A stretch of 64,000 nucleotides of DNA from Crocosphaera sp. UHCC 0190 (GTDB taxonomy: Bacteria > Cyanobacteriota > Cyanobacteriia > Cyanobacteriales > Microcystaceae), in assembly GCF_034932065.1 (NCBI RefSeq), contig NZ_JAYGHP010000007.1, forward strand, positions 124,001 through 188,000, given 5' to 3'. Under the pieces are notes generated by a model that saw nothing but the letters and a program-made list of their open reading frames with translations, did no database searches and had not been told where the DNA came from. A program made the position numbers and the translations under genes. Positions 54,829 to 63,189 of the stretch are shown here, one piece after another (positions within the stretch are counted from its first letter, which is position 1; the number at the start of each line of letters is the position of its first letter).

Positions 54829-54911
54829 AACAAACTTTATTAGTCGAAATAGATGATGCGCGTCCTCACCGTTTTTTTATTAAGGTAGTCATCAGCGAAA
54901 AAGAAGATTAA
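54825..54911 (+). CDS. 28-residue small protein coupled to the oxidase gene
   Basis: The ATG overlaps the oxidase stop as ATGA, the classic coupling arrangement, and opens 28 codons before TAA (starts MKQTLLVEIDD, ends VVISEKED). It could be a true small protein of the pathway or the 5' remnant of a longer gene. I recognise no homologue. Confidence 0.4.
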   Translation: MKQTLLVEIDDARPHRFFIKVVISEKED

Positions 54912-55033
54912 GTGAAGCTTAAGTTATGAAAAGGTTAAGAAAATAACAACCAAAAATAAATCTTAAGAATCCTATGTTTTAGATATTTTAGCCTTAAAAA
55001 AGAGAGGTGAAAAATCATCAAATTAAAACGAAT

Positions 55034-56719
55034 ATGCCATTGTCTTTAGTTCCCAACCCTGTTAAACAGTTTACCTTAAGTATTATTCCAGCTACCTTGA
55101 TTTTAGGAGCCTTTGGAACTTCAGTTAACGCCTTAGATCTTACCCGTTTAGGTAGTTTTGAAACGGGACAAGCACAAGGCTCAGAAATTGCAGCTTATGA
55201 TCCAACAAGTCAAAGATTATTTGTTACTAATGGAGCGAATAATCGCTTAGATATTATCAGTATTAGTGATCCAAGAAATCCCACAAAATTCGGTGAAATT
55301 GATCTTTCCCTTTTTGGAGGGGGTGTCAATAGTGTTGCTGTAAAAAATGGTGTTGTGGCCGCAGCAGTTCAAGCAAATATAATCACTGATCCTGGTACAG
55401 TTGCCTTTTTTAATGTTAATGGAAATCCCCTTAATAGTGTTACAGTAGGGGCATTGCCAGATATGTTAACTTTTACCCTAGATGGGTTGAAAGTTTTGGT
55501 TGCTAATGAAGGAGAACCCAATGAAGATTATACCATTGATCCAGTAGGATCAGTTAGTATTATTGATTTATCCAATGGAGTGCTTAATGCAACGGTAAAT
55601 ACTGCAGGTTTTAGTGCTTTCAACAGTGGAAATCTTGATCCTAATGTGCGTATTTTTGGCCCAGGTGCCAGTATAGAACAAGATTTAGAACCAGAGTATA
55701 TAGCACTTTCTCCTGATGGTCAAAAAGCTTTTATCACTCTCCAAGAAAATAATGCTGTTGCAACTCTTGATCTTGCTAGTGGGACTATTACTGACATTGT
55801 AGCACTTGGTTTTAAAGATCACAGTTTACCAGGCAATGGTTTAGACGCTAGTGATAGAGATGGCCCTGGTAATAATGGTCGTATTAATATCCAAAATTGG
55901 CCGGTTTTTGGGATGTATCAACCCGATGGCATTAGTGCTTTTCAAGTTGGTAATCAAACCTATTATATCACCGCCAATGAAGGAGATGCCCGTGTTCGTC
56001 CCACAGGTGATAATATTTTACCTCCTCCGAATGATGGAGAAGGTGACATTTTTAACGAAGAAGTAAGAGTTAACAGTATTACCCTTGATCCCACTGCTTT
56101 TCCTAATGCTGCCATATTACAAGATAATGACAATTTAGGTCGTCTTACTATTACCAATACTCTGGGAGATACTGATGGAGATGGAGATTTTGATCAGCTT
56201 TATGCCTTTGGTGGTCGTTCATTTTCAATTTGGGATGATCAAGGTAATTTAGTCTTTGATAGTGGGGATGATTTTGAACAAATTACCGCCTCTTTGTTTC
56301 CCTCAATTTTTAATGCTAACCGAGATGCAACCCCCGATAGTTTTGATAGTCGCAGTGATAATAAAGGGCCTGAACCCGAAGGAGTTGCAATAGGACAAAT
56401 TGGAAATCGTCTCTATGGTTTTATCGGTTTAGAACGCATTGGGGGCTTTATGGTTTATGATATTACCGACCCGACTAATCCTCTATTTGTTAAATACCAA
56501 AATGACACGGCATTAGGGGATCTTAGTCCTGAAGGGGTATTATTTATCTCCCCTGAAGATAGTCCCACAGGTCAATCTTTGTTAGTGTTAACCAATGAAG
56601 AAAGTGGTAATACGTCTATTTATTCAGTAAGTACCCCGGAACCTGCTTCTATTTTAGGGTTAATGATGGTTGGTTTAATGGGGGGTTTAAGTCGTAAATT
56701 TTCCCGTAAGTCTTCATAA
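55034..56719 (+). CDS. choice-of-anchor I family beta-propeller protein, PEP-CTERM anchored
   Basis: A secreted protein of about 561 residues. The signal peptide (FTLSIIPATLILGAFGTSVNA) is followed by propeller repeats with YDPTSQRLFVTNGANNRLD, LVANEGEPNEDYTIDPVGS, YITANEGDARVRP and PEGVAIGQIGNRLY, typical of the choice-of-anchor I/alkaline-phosphatase-associated group. The tail is PEP-CTERM (TPEPASILG, helix, RKFSRKS). The start is uncertain. A GTG at 55007 abuts the AGAGAG ribosome site, while the ATG at 55034 (used here) is 27 bases from it. Probably a cell-surface protein, perhaps phosphate-related. Activity unproven. Confidence 0.75.
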   Translation: MPLSLVPNPVKQFTLSIIPATLILGAFGTSVNALDLTRLGSFETGQAQGSEIAAYDPTSQRLFVTNGANNRLDIISISDPRNPTKFGEIDLSLFGGGVNSVAVKNGVVAAAVQANIITDPGTVAFFNVNGNPLNSVTVGALPDMLTFTLDGLKVLVANEGEPNEDYTIDPVGSVSIIDLSNGVLNATVNTAGFSAFNSGNLDPNVRIFGPGASIEQDLEPEYIALSPDGQKAFITLQENNAVATLDLASGTITDIVALGFKDHSLPGNGLDASDRDGPGNNGRINIQNWPVFGMYQPDGISAFQVGNQTYYITANEGDARVRPTGDNILPPPNDGEGDIFNEEVRVNSITLDPTAFPNAAILQDNDNLGRLTITNTLGDTDGDGDFDQLYAFGGRSFSIWDDQGNLVFDSGDDFEQITASLFPSIFNANRDATPDSFDSRSDNKGPEPEGVAIGQIGNRLYGFIGLERIGGFMVYDITDPTNPLFVKYQNDTALGDLSPEGVLFISPEDSPTGQSLLVLTNEESGNTSIYSVSTPEPASILGLMMVGLMGGLSRKFSRKSS

Positions 56720-56761
56720 AAAAAGGACTTAGGCAACGCCTCTAGATATTGAGTGTTTTGG

Positions 56762-56787
56762 AAGGGTCAATTCATGAATTGACCCTT
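56762..56787. repeat. 26-bp palindrome, dispersed family copy f
   Basis: A perfect palindrome with arms AAGGGTCAATTCA and TGAATTGACCCTT, between the convergent PEP-CTERM and transporter genes, 10 bases from the latter's stop. Confidence 0.8.
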
Positions 56788-56797
56788 ACTCTATCTA

Positions 56798-59023
56798 TTA
56801 TAAAACTTCCTCAAAAGCTGATCCTGATGCAGCCAAAACGAACACCGTTGTCGGTAAATTTTTTGTCCATTGTTGCAACTTTTCATAGGTTTGCATAAAA
56901 AGATGGCCCGGAGTAGGCATTCCCAAAAAAATGAAATCTGCACCCGCAGAAGATTGTTTGAGAATGGTGGCAAAGGTGCGTCCATCGGCCAAAATCACCT
57001 CAGACAATGCCCCAATCCGTAATTCTTGGGCTAATTTATCCAAATTATTTTTGGCTTCGATGACTGCACTTTCATCCATTACGACCAATTTTAGATAAAT
57101 TTCCCCTCGTTGCCACTGGGGATTAGAACGCAATAAATAGGCGAGAAGTAACATCAAACTGCCATTGCCTTGCATACCACCTCCCCACCAAACATCAATG
57201 CGACAACTGCGGTTTTTGGATTCATCCCAAGGATTATCAGGTAGATCAGGATTTTCTCGCAAAATAATCACATTGCGTTGGGCCTGATGAAGATTAGCGA
57301 TCATTTGACAATAGCGATCGCGGTGGCTTAGTTGTTGAGAATCCCCCAATAAAATTGTATTAGGAACAATAGACCCCAAACCATAGGTTTCTACCAATCT
57401 TTCCGCCCCATCAAAGGTATCAGGTGCGGTAACTAACCTGACTAACGCTTGTACGCCACGACGTTGTAGATAACTGTGAATTCTCTGTTCTAAAACCGCT
57501 TGTTTCGCTACATCCCGTGATCCCGTCGGTAAAACACTTGATACGGTGATTAAGCCGCGATTATGGGTTAAAGCTTGGGCTAATTGTATCAGCGGCCAAC
57601 GTTTAGTTGGGGCCCCAGACAGTACCAAAATTTGAGGCCGCCAGTTTTTTGTATCTTGAGTGTGATCAATCTGCAAAATTGCCATGCGTAACAAGGCCAT
57701 CCAGATGCCGCGCCGCACATCGCCCCAAGTGACGAATAATTCCCTCTGACGTACCCAAAAATAGATCCCAATGACCACAATACCTGCAACCAGGGTAGCA
57801 ACGGCATCAATGAGAAACATGACTCCTAAACAGCCGATCGCCCCTAATAAGGAAAAGCCCCAATGAACTTTAAAGGAAGGGCGAAAGGAAGGGCTTTTTA
57901 AGAAACCTTCCACCGCAGCCGAAATATTCAGCACTAAATAAGTGGTGAGGAAAAACATGGTCAAGACTGGGGCAATTAAATTTAAGTCCCCAATACAAAC
58001 AGCAGCGATCGCCACTACTAAGGTAACTAAAGTACCAATTCTGGGTTCATCATCGGGGCCACTACCTTGCCCTAAAAACCTCATCCACTGGGGTAAAATA
58101 CCATCTCTCGCCAAGGCTTGCAAAATGCGCGGGGCCCCTAACATACTGCCAATGGCACTACTGAGGGTTGCTCCCCAAACCCCTAATAAGATAGAAGGGC
58201 CCCAGAGGGCCATCTGTTCCATAATCAAGGGTTCTGCAATTAGGGTACTGCTATCGGCCCGCATGGCCAGGAAAATGGGTAAGGTGATATAAATTAGAAA
58301 ACCCGTTCCCACGGCTGCTAAGGTGCCAATGGGTAAAGAACGAATGGGATCTCGTAAATCTCCTGACATATTGACCCCGGCCATAATTCCCGTGACAGCC
58401 GGGAAAAAAACCGCAAAAACTGCCCAAAATGGCTCCTTATTCGTCACCCACAGTTCAATATGCGTCGGTTCAACGGGATGACCAAAATAAAAGGAGAATA
58501 AAGAGAGGAGGATCGCTGCCATGATCACGTATTGGGTTTTAATGGCAATACTAGCAGACGTTAAGGCCAAAATTCCTACGGCCACGGTGACAATTAATCC
58601 CACATACAATTGACTTAAGTGGGGAAAGGCAGTCACTACACTTTCCGCAAAACCGATGGTATAAAGAGCGACGGAGAGGGCTTGGGCAAAATAGAGGGGA
58701 ATGCCCACTGCGCCCCCTGTTTCGATGCCTAGAGAGCGGCTAATCATATAATACGCCCCCCCGACCCTGATGACGCGATCAGTGGCAATGGCACAAACGG
58801 AGAGGGCAGTAAAAAAGGTAATGGAGTTGGCTAAGACAACAATTAACAGTGTCCCAATTAACCCCGCATTGCCCACTACCCAGCCAAAACGCAAATACAT
58901 GATTACGCCGAGGATGGTGAGGATAGAAGGGGTATAAACTCCACCAAAGGTTCCTAACCCAGATTTATTTTCTTCTGTAGAGGTATTCGGCGGTTGGGAA
59001 GGTGGCATAAATGGCAATTTCAC
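56798..59023 (-). CDS. APC-superfamily permease, cation-chloride-cotransporter-like
   Basis: A 741-residue membrane transporter. GVYTPSILTILGVIMYLRF and VGGAYYMISRSLGIE are signatures of the SLC12/cation-chloride cotransporter branch of the APC superfamily. About twelve membrane segments fill residues 25-450. The roughly 290-residue cytoplasmic C-terminal half has Rossmann-like strands (ILVLSGAPTKRWPLIQLAQ, then ADFIFLGMPTPGHLFMQ), as in the CCC C-terminal domain. Probable coupled transport of Na/K with Cl, or of amino acids. Single gene, convergent with the PEP-CTERM protein. Confidence 0.85.
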   Translation of the reverse strand: MKLPFMPPSQPPNTSTEENKSGLGTFGGVYTPSILTILGVIMYLRFGWVVGNAGLIGTLLIVVLANSITFFTALSVCAIATDRVIRVGGAYYMISRSLGIETGGAVGIPLYFAQALSVALYTIGFAESVVTAFPHLSQLYVGLIVTVAVGILALTSASIAIKTQYVIMAAILLSLFSFYFGHPVEPTHIELWVTNKEPFWAVFAVFFPAVTGIMAGVNMSGDLRDPIRSLPIGTLAAVGTGFLIYITLPIFLAMRADSSTLIAEPLIMEQMALWGPSILLGVWGATLSSAIGSMLGAPRILQALARDGILPQWMRFLGQGSGPDDEPRIGTLVTLVVAIAAVCIGDLNLIAPVLTMFFLTTYLVLNISAAVEGFLKSPSFRPSFKVHWGFSLLGAIGCLGVMFLIDAVATLVAGIVVIGIYFWVRQRELFVTWGDVRRGIWMALLRMAILQIDHTQDTKNWRPQILVLSGAPTKRWPLIQLAQALTHNRGLITVSSVLPTGSRDVAKQAVLEQRIHSYLQRRGVQALVRLVTAPDTFDGAERLVETYGLGSIVPNTILLGDSQQLSHRDRYCQMIANLHQAQRNVIILRENPDLPDNPWDESKNRSCRIDVWWGGGMQGNGSLMLLLAYLLRSNPQWQRGEIYLKLVVMDESAVIEAKNNLDKLAQELRIGALSEVILADGRTFATILKQSSAGADFIFLGMPTPGHLFMQTYEKLQQWTKNLPTTVFVLAASGSAFEEVL

Positions 59024-59210
59024 AGGTTAAAATCATCTAATCAACTCAGTCACCGTCATTATGCCAGATTTTTTCAGAATTCCCTATAAAAACTACCTAT
59101 CAAATGCTAACAATCCTGATAACTTGATAGTGATTTCTACAACCAAAACCAAGCTGCCAGGATTGTTATATTAGTTGAAAAATAAGGCTAATTTGAGTTA
59201 ACCTGCTGTC

Positions 59211-59927
59211 CTATTCAGCCGTTGCTAATTCTGTACTACCATTAGCACGACGACGGGTTAAGGTATTAAAGAGCATGATACCAATGGCTTTGACTAAGTT
59301 ACCTTCTAATTCCATAAACATTTTCATGTTCATGCCAAAGGCAGCATTTGCTTCTTCAACAATTTTGTCAGCCGTTTCTTGATCAATGGGTAATTCGTTT
59401 AAGGCTTGGCGGTATTCGTTTTTAAAGGCTTTTTCATCAGAAATGGTTTCAAATTCATAAAAAGCTGTTCCGCCATTTTCCCCAAGATTCATCGCCCGTT
59501 GAGCAATTTTCTTGAGAATTTGTCCCCCTGATAAATCCCCTAAATAACGGGTGTAAGAATGGGCCGCTAATAGTTCGGGTTGGGTGTTAGCAATTTCTCG
59601 AATGCGGGCAACATAAGCTTGTGCTGCTGAGGAAGGGGCGACTTCATTGCGCCAGTTTGCCCCATAGTAGAAGTATAAATCTTGCTCTAGGGACTGTTTG
59701 CGATGTAATTGGGGAAAGTAAATTTTAGAAACGATGTCATGGTGGCGTAGTTTTTCCATTTCCTCTTCCATCGCTGTATAAACGAAGTAGAGGTTAGCCA
59801 CCAATGTTCGATAAGAATTTTTTTCAACAACCCCTTTTAAAAAACACTTGACAAAACCGACATTTTCTGCCATTGTATGGGACTTTTTCGTCCCTTCTCG
59901 TAACATGGTTGCTAAATTAACGCTCAT
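59211..59927 (-). CDS. ho1: heme oxygenase HO-1
   Basis: A 238-residue ferredoxin-dependent heme oxygenase, cleaving heme to biliverdin IX-alpha, CO and iron, the entry to phycobilin synthesis. Proximal His17 lies in KKSHTMAENVGF. The distal helix reads HSYTRYLGDLSGGQILKKI. I start at the ATG at 59927 (MSVNLATML), which has AGGAAG upstream and gives the length of cyanobacterial HO1. The ORF reaches 59957 with ten further codons that family members lack. The C-terminal EELANAAFG-type region reads VEEANAAFGMNMKMF. Confidence 0.96.
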   Translation of the reverse strand: MSVNLATMLREGTKKSHTMAENVGFVKCFLKGVVEKNSYRTLVANLYFVYTAMEEEMEKLRHHDIVSKIYFPQLHRKQSLEQDLYFYYGANWRNEVAPSSAAQAYVARIREIANTQPELLAAHSYTRYLGDLSGGQILKKIAQRAMNLGENGGTAFYEFETISDEKAFKNEYRQALNELPIDQETADKIVEEANAAFGMNMKMFMELEGNLVKAIGIMLFNTLTRRRANGSTELATAE

Positions 59928-60162
59928 GCTATAACTTCCTGTTTCTTGAGTGAACATTGGATCGGTGACTTGTTACAAACGCTTAAAAAACCGCCTAATT
60001 GGCTACAATAAACTAATTCAGTACAAATTTTTATTAAGAATTCTTACAAAGATATTGCTCAGTATCTAGACTTTATGAATATTTTATCTGTTTACAACCC
60101 CCTTATGAAAAAGGTTGCAGAGGTTTTTTCAAGAAGGTTTATGCTGTCCCTCGACTGAGATA

Positions 60163-60185
60163 TTATGTTAATTTTTGTAACATAA
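60163..60185. terminator. AT-rich hairpin 3' of the glycosyltransferase operon
   Basis: Arms TTATGTTA and TAACATAA with a 7-base loop, 14 bases beyond the last gene of the operon. No U-run follows on the minus strand, so this is a weak terminator candidate. Confidence 0.35.
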
Positions 60186-60199
60186 TTGATAATTTATGA

Positions 60200-61123
60200 T
60201 TAACGATTTCCTTTTAAAATTTGCTTAAATCGCTTTAATAGTTGAAATTGTACCCCTTTTTTGGGGGGAGATAATTCTGAGTCGGGGGGAGGTGTTTCTC
60301 CTAAATAACGATAATGTTTCCAAATATCCCAATAGGGACATCCTGGTTCAATTTTAATTCCGGCCCAATGCAAATAATGAAGGGGTTGATTGGTTTTGGG
60401 ATCGATTAATATGTTACCTTCTTGTTGAAAATGACTACTTCTAGCCCAGTTTCCTGGATTAATTTGAGGTTGATGAGCTAAATTAAAACGACGCTCAATA
60501 TTTTTGAGGATCATATAGTTAATGATGGGTTGATCAGAGGTTTTGTAGGTAAAATCAAAATAGTCAATATGGGCAGCACATTCGGCAAAGGTTTCATAGA
60601 TTTTTTCCTCAGAAATTAAAGCTTTTTTCGATGCCCAAAAACCACCATTAAACATATCCTTCAGTTGATTTTCACTAAAGACATTATCTTCAACAATTTT
60701 TTGAGAAAATACATTTCTAATTCCTGCTTTATGTTGATAATCATAACAAATAAAATCATAATCTGTAAAATAATCTAAATCATCAACAATTTTTTTGAAA
60801 ACAACAATATCCGTATCAATATATAAAAATTCATCAAATTCGCCAAACCAACAAGCTTGTTTACGAAATTGATTGGGACGCGCAAAAAAATCTTTACCGA
60901 AAATATTATGAAGTTTTTGAGATAATCTTTCAATAAATTCTAAATCAGGATACAATTTTACCCCAAAGTCTTGCTCTAATTTTTGGGCAATTATTTGATG
61001 CTTATCATCATAAGGAATTAAAACAATGGGAGTTTCTTGATCGTGGAATCGAATACTTTTTAGTAAGGCGATCGCTTGTTCAATTACTTTATCATTTGCG
61101 GTGATGTAAATGCCACGGGTCAT
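60200..61123 (-). CDS. glycosyltransferase-like protein (Npun_R2821/R2823 type)
   Basis: A 307-residue GT-A-fold protein. The N-terminus is MTRGIYITANDKVIEQAIAL. The probable metal motif is FLYIDTDIVVF (DxD, around residue 120), followed by FNGGFWASKKA and a conserved YLHWAGIK near the C-terminus. It resembles the cyanobacterial family annotated as Npun_R2821/Npun_R2823. Donor unknown. Third gene of a minus-strand operon, 13 bases after its paralogue. Confidence 0.78.
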   Translation of the reverse strand: MTRGIYITANDKVIEQAIALLKSIRFHDQETPIVLIPYDDKHQIIAQKLEQDFGVKLYPDLEFIERLSQKLHNIFGKDFFARPNQFRKQACWFGEFDEFLYIDTDIVVFKKIVDDLDYFTDYDFICYDYQHKAGIRNVFSQKIVEDNVFSENQLKDMFNGGFWASKKALISEEKIYETFAECAAHIDYFDFTYKTSDQPIINYMILKNIERRFNLAHQPQINPGNWARSSHFQQEGNILIDPKTNQPLHYLHWAGIKIEPGCPYWDIWKHYRYLGETPPPDSELSPPKKGVQFQLLKRFKQILKGNR

Positions 61124-61136
61124 GATTTTTCCTCGA

Positions 61137-62129
61137 TTATTTTAAGCCTAATTTTTTAAGGACGCGCTGATTTAAGTTGGGTTGTTGATTATAGGGTTTA
61201 GGTTTAGTTGTAAACTGAGGTTGATTTTCAGGTTCATGATAATAACGATAATACAAGAAAATGTCTCGATAGGGAAATGTAATATTTTTTCCTTCGCATA
61301 ATTCTTTGAAAATTTGCGAAGACATCCCAATATAATGAATGTAAGTTAAACGCTTGTCCCGATCATATAATAGATTATCCCGACTTTCAAAATGGGGAGA
61401 AGTCACACAACACCCTGTTTTTTTGTCCTGGGGTAAATTCAAGGCTAAATTATAAATTGAAGAACCTGATCGCATCATCATATAATTAATAAGAGTTTGA
61501 TCGGGAGCCATGGGATAAAGGATTTCTGCTTCCCCTGTTTTCAAAGATTCAATTAATTTTTGACGTTGCTTTTCATCAAATAAGTCTTTTTTTGAACCAT
61601 AGAACCCAGAACAAAAAATTTCTGTTTTTATTTTTTCTTCTGAAAAAACTTGAGTTAACTGCTCTGATGATTCATTATAAACATGGGTAATATCTTTATG
61701 TTGAAAATCATAAACTATACAATCATAGTCATTTAATTTATCAAAAATCTTATCAACTGGCCCCATTAATAAGGTGTCTGCATCCATATAGATAAAGCGA
61801 TCAAAGGGGCCATCAAATGCACAATAACGACGATGGGTTCCAAAGCGATGATATCCTTGACTTCCTGCTTTTTGCCATTGTTCGCGGGCCGTCGGATGGG
61901 TATCCCAAGCCATTTTAGCAAAGTTATCCCATCGCTCCATAGACACTTTATCATTATACAATTGTACCTGGGGACGATTAACAATTGCGGCAGCTATTTT
62001 TTCCGTATTATCATCATAGGGGTAGATACAAACGGGGGTTTCTTTGCCTAAAATAATTTCAATACTATTGAGTAAGGCAATGACTTGATCATAAACTCGA
62101 TCATTCGCTAAGGTACAAATTCCATCCAT
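61137..62129 (-). CDS. glycosyltransferase-like protein, tandem paralogue
   Basis: A 330-residue paralogue of the next gene. It shares MDGICTLANDRVYDQVIALLN at the N-terminus, the DxD motif FIYMDADTLLMGP, FCSGFYGSKKDLF and YIHYIGMSS, but differs widely elsewhere, so the duplication is old. It contains an extra segment (HPTAREQWQKAGSQGYH) before the DxD. It lies 19 bases after the GT10-like gene. Probably adds a sugar to a cell-surface glycan. Confidence 0.78.
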   Translation of the reverse strand: MDGICTLANDRVYDQVIALLNSIEIILGKETPVCIYPYDDNTEKIAAAIVNRPQVQLYNDKVSMERWDNFAKMAWDTHPTAREQWQKAGSQGYHRFGTHRRYCAFDGPFDRFIYMDADTLLMGPVDKIFDKLNDYDCIVYDFQHKDITHVYNESSEQLTQVFSEEKIKTEIFCSGFYGSKKDLFDEKQRQKLIESLKTGEAEILYPMAPDQTLINYMMMRSGSSIYNLALNLPQDKKTGCCVTSPHFESRDNLLYDRDKRLTYIHYIGMSSQIFKELCEGKNITFPYRDIFLYYRYYHEPENQPQFTTKPKPYNQQPNLNQRVLKKLGLK

Positions 62130-62148
62130 GATTAAATTATCAATTTAT

Positions 62149-63114
62149 TTACGAAAATTTTCCCACAAAATCAGAAAGCCATGCCATCAAATTGAGTTTA
62201 TGTAAGATAATTTGTCTTGCTTCTGCGATCGCCTCTTTTGCTTCATGCCAAGCATCCAAATTTGCGGTAACTTCTTTAACATAGGCCATTCCTTTCTCAT
62301 CTAGACTCGGCAACCTTAAAAAACTACCAGGGGGTAACAAGCGATCGGCAGCACTTCCTCCATAATAAATTGGTAAACACCAACATAATAAAGCATCCCA
62401 CAATTTTTCGCTAACATACCATTCATTATCGGCATAATTTTCGATGGATAAATTATAATAATAAGGGGCCATGCCATGCCATTTATTATCTAAACTTCCT
62501 TTGCTTTGTGTCCATTGGGGTAATCTTCTCCCATAGAGATCAAACTCAAATTCATTATCCCGTAATAACTTCAAAAAAGCTAAACGACGACGATGATTTT
62601 CAGTACGATCAATTCCTGATGTTATCCAACAACATTGTTTAACTTTTTGGGGAATTTCCCCTTTATCTAATTCTTCAAATTCATTCCCAACATACCAGAT
62701 TGCGGGCATATAATCAGGATGAGGGGCAAAATTATCTGGTCCAGATACATAACCACAATAACGACTAGCATCATTATAGTTGGCACAGTTTCTTTCAACA
62801 ACTTCTTCTAGGGGAGGTTCTCTTAATAAATAAATAATCTTTTCTTTAGGAACATCTCGTAATAAGGCAGGAATATCAAGGGGGGAAGAATTAGATTTGC
62901 TTCGCCAATTTTTCCACCAAGGTTGAGGGGGAGGAGGCAAGGGAAAATCAAACTGATATAATAATAAATAATCCGGTTTAGGATCATTTGCTAACATTTG
63001 TATGTTATTCCAAAGACCAAAAGGGTGAGGGGTTTGCTTCCATAACCAATCATGTCTATCTTGTAATCCTGGATAACTACTTAACATCCCCACACTTTTT
63101 AGATCTATACCCAT
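62149..63114 (-). CDS. GT10 (fucosyltransferase-like) glycosyltransferase
   Basis: A 321-residue protein whose C-terminal half carries the GT10/exostosin-like donor-binding motif IENYADNEWYVSEKLWDALL followed by CLPIYYGGSAADRLLP. The N-terminal acceptor region has KPDYLLLYQFDFPLP. GT10 enzymes transfer fucose (alpha-1,3/1,4). A sugar other than fucose cannot be excluded. First gene of the three-gene operon. The 75-base gap upstream separates it from a divergent ankyrin gene. Confidence 0.8.
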   Translation of the reverse strand: MGIDLKSVGMLSSYPGLQDRHDWLWKQTPHPFGLWNNIQMLANDPKPDYLLLYQFDFPLPPPPQPWWKNWRSKSNSSPLDIPALLRDVPKEKIIYLLREPPLEEVVERNCANYNDASRYCGYVSGPDNFAPHPDYMPAIWYVGNEFEELDKGEIPQKVKQCCWITSGIDRTENHRRRLAFLKLLRDNEFEFDLYGRRLPQWTQSKGSLDNKWHGMAPYYYNLSIENYADNEWYVSEKLWDALLCWCLPIYYGGSAADRLLPPGSFLRLPSLDEKGMAYVKEVTANLDAWHEAKEAIAEARQIILHKLNLMAWLSDFVGKFS

Positions 63115-63189
63115 ATTTTTGACCCGAAAATTTGGTTTTTATAAAAATCATCGCTCAATTTAATTAATTGTATCATATTGGTGAGCAAC

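Noticed and set aside
38376-54911. An anatoxin-a-type cluster
   Set aside because: The adenylation, carrier and oxidase set fits, but none of the expected polyketide synthases is present and a halogenase-like gene and a C-T-TE protein are.
59928-59957. Ten-codon N-terminal extension of heme oxygenase
   Set aside because: The internal ATG has AGGAAG upstream and matches the family N-terminus and length.
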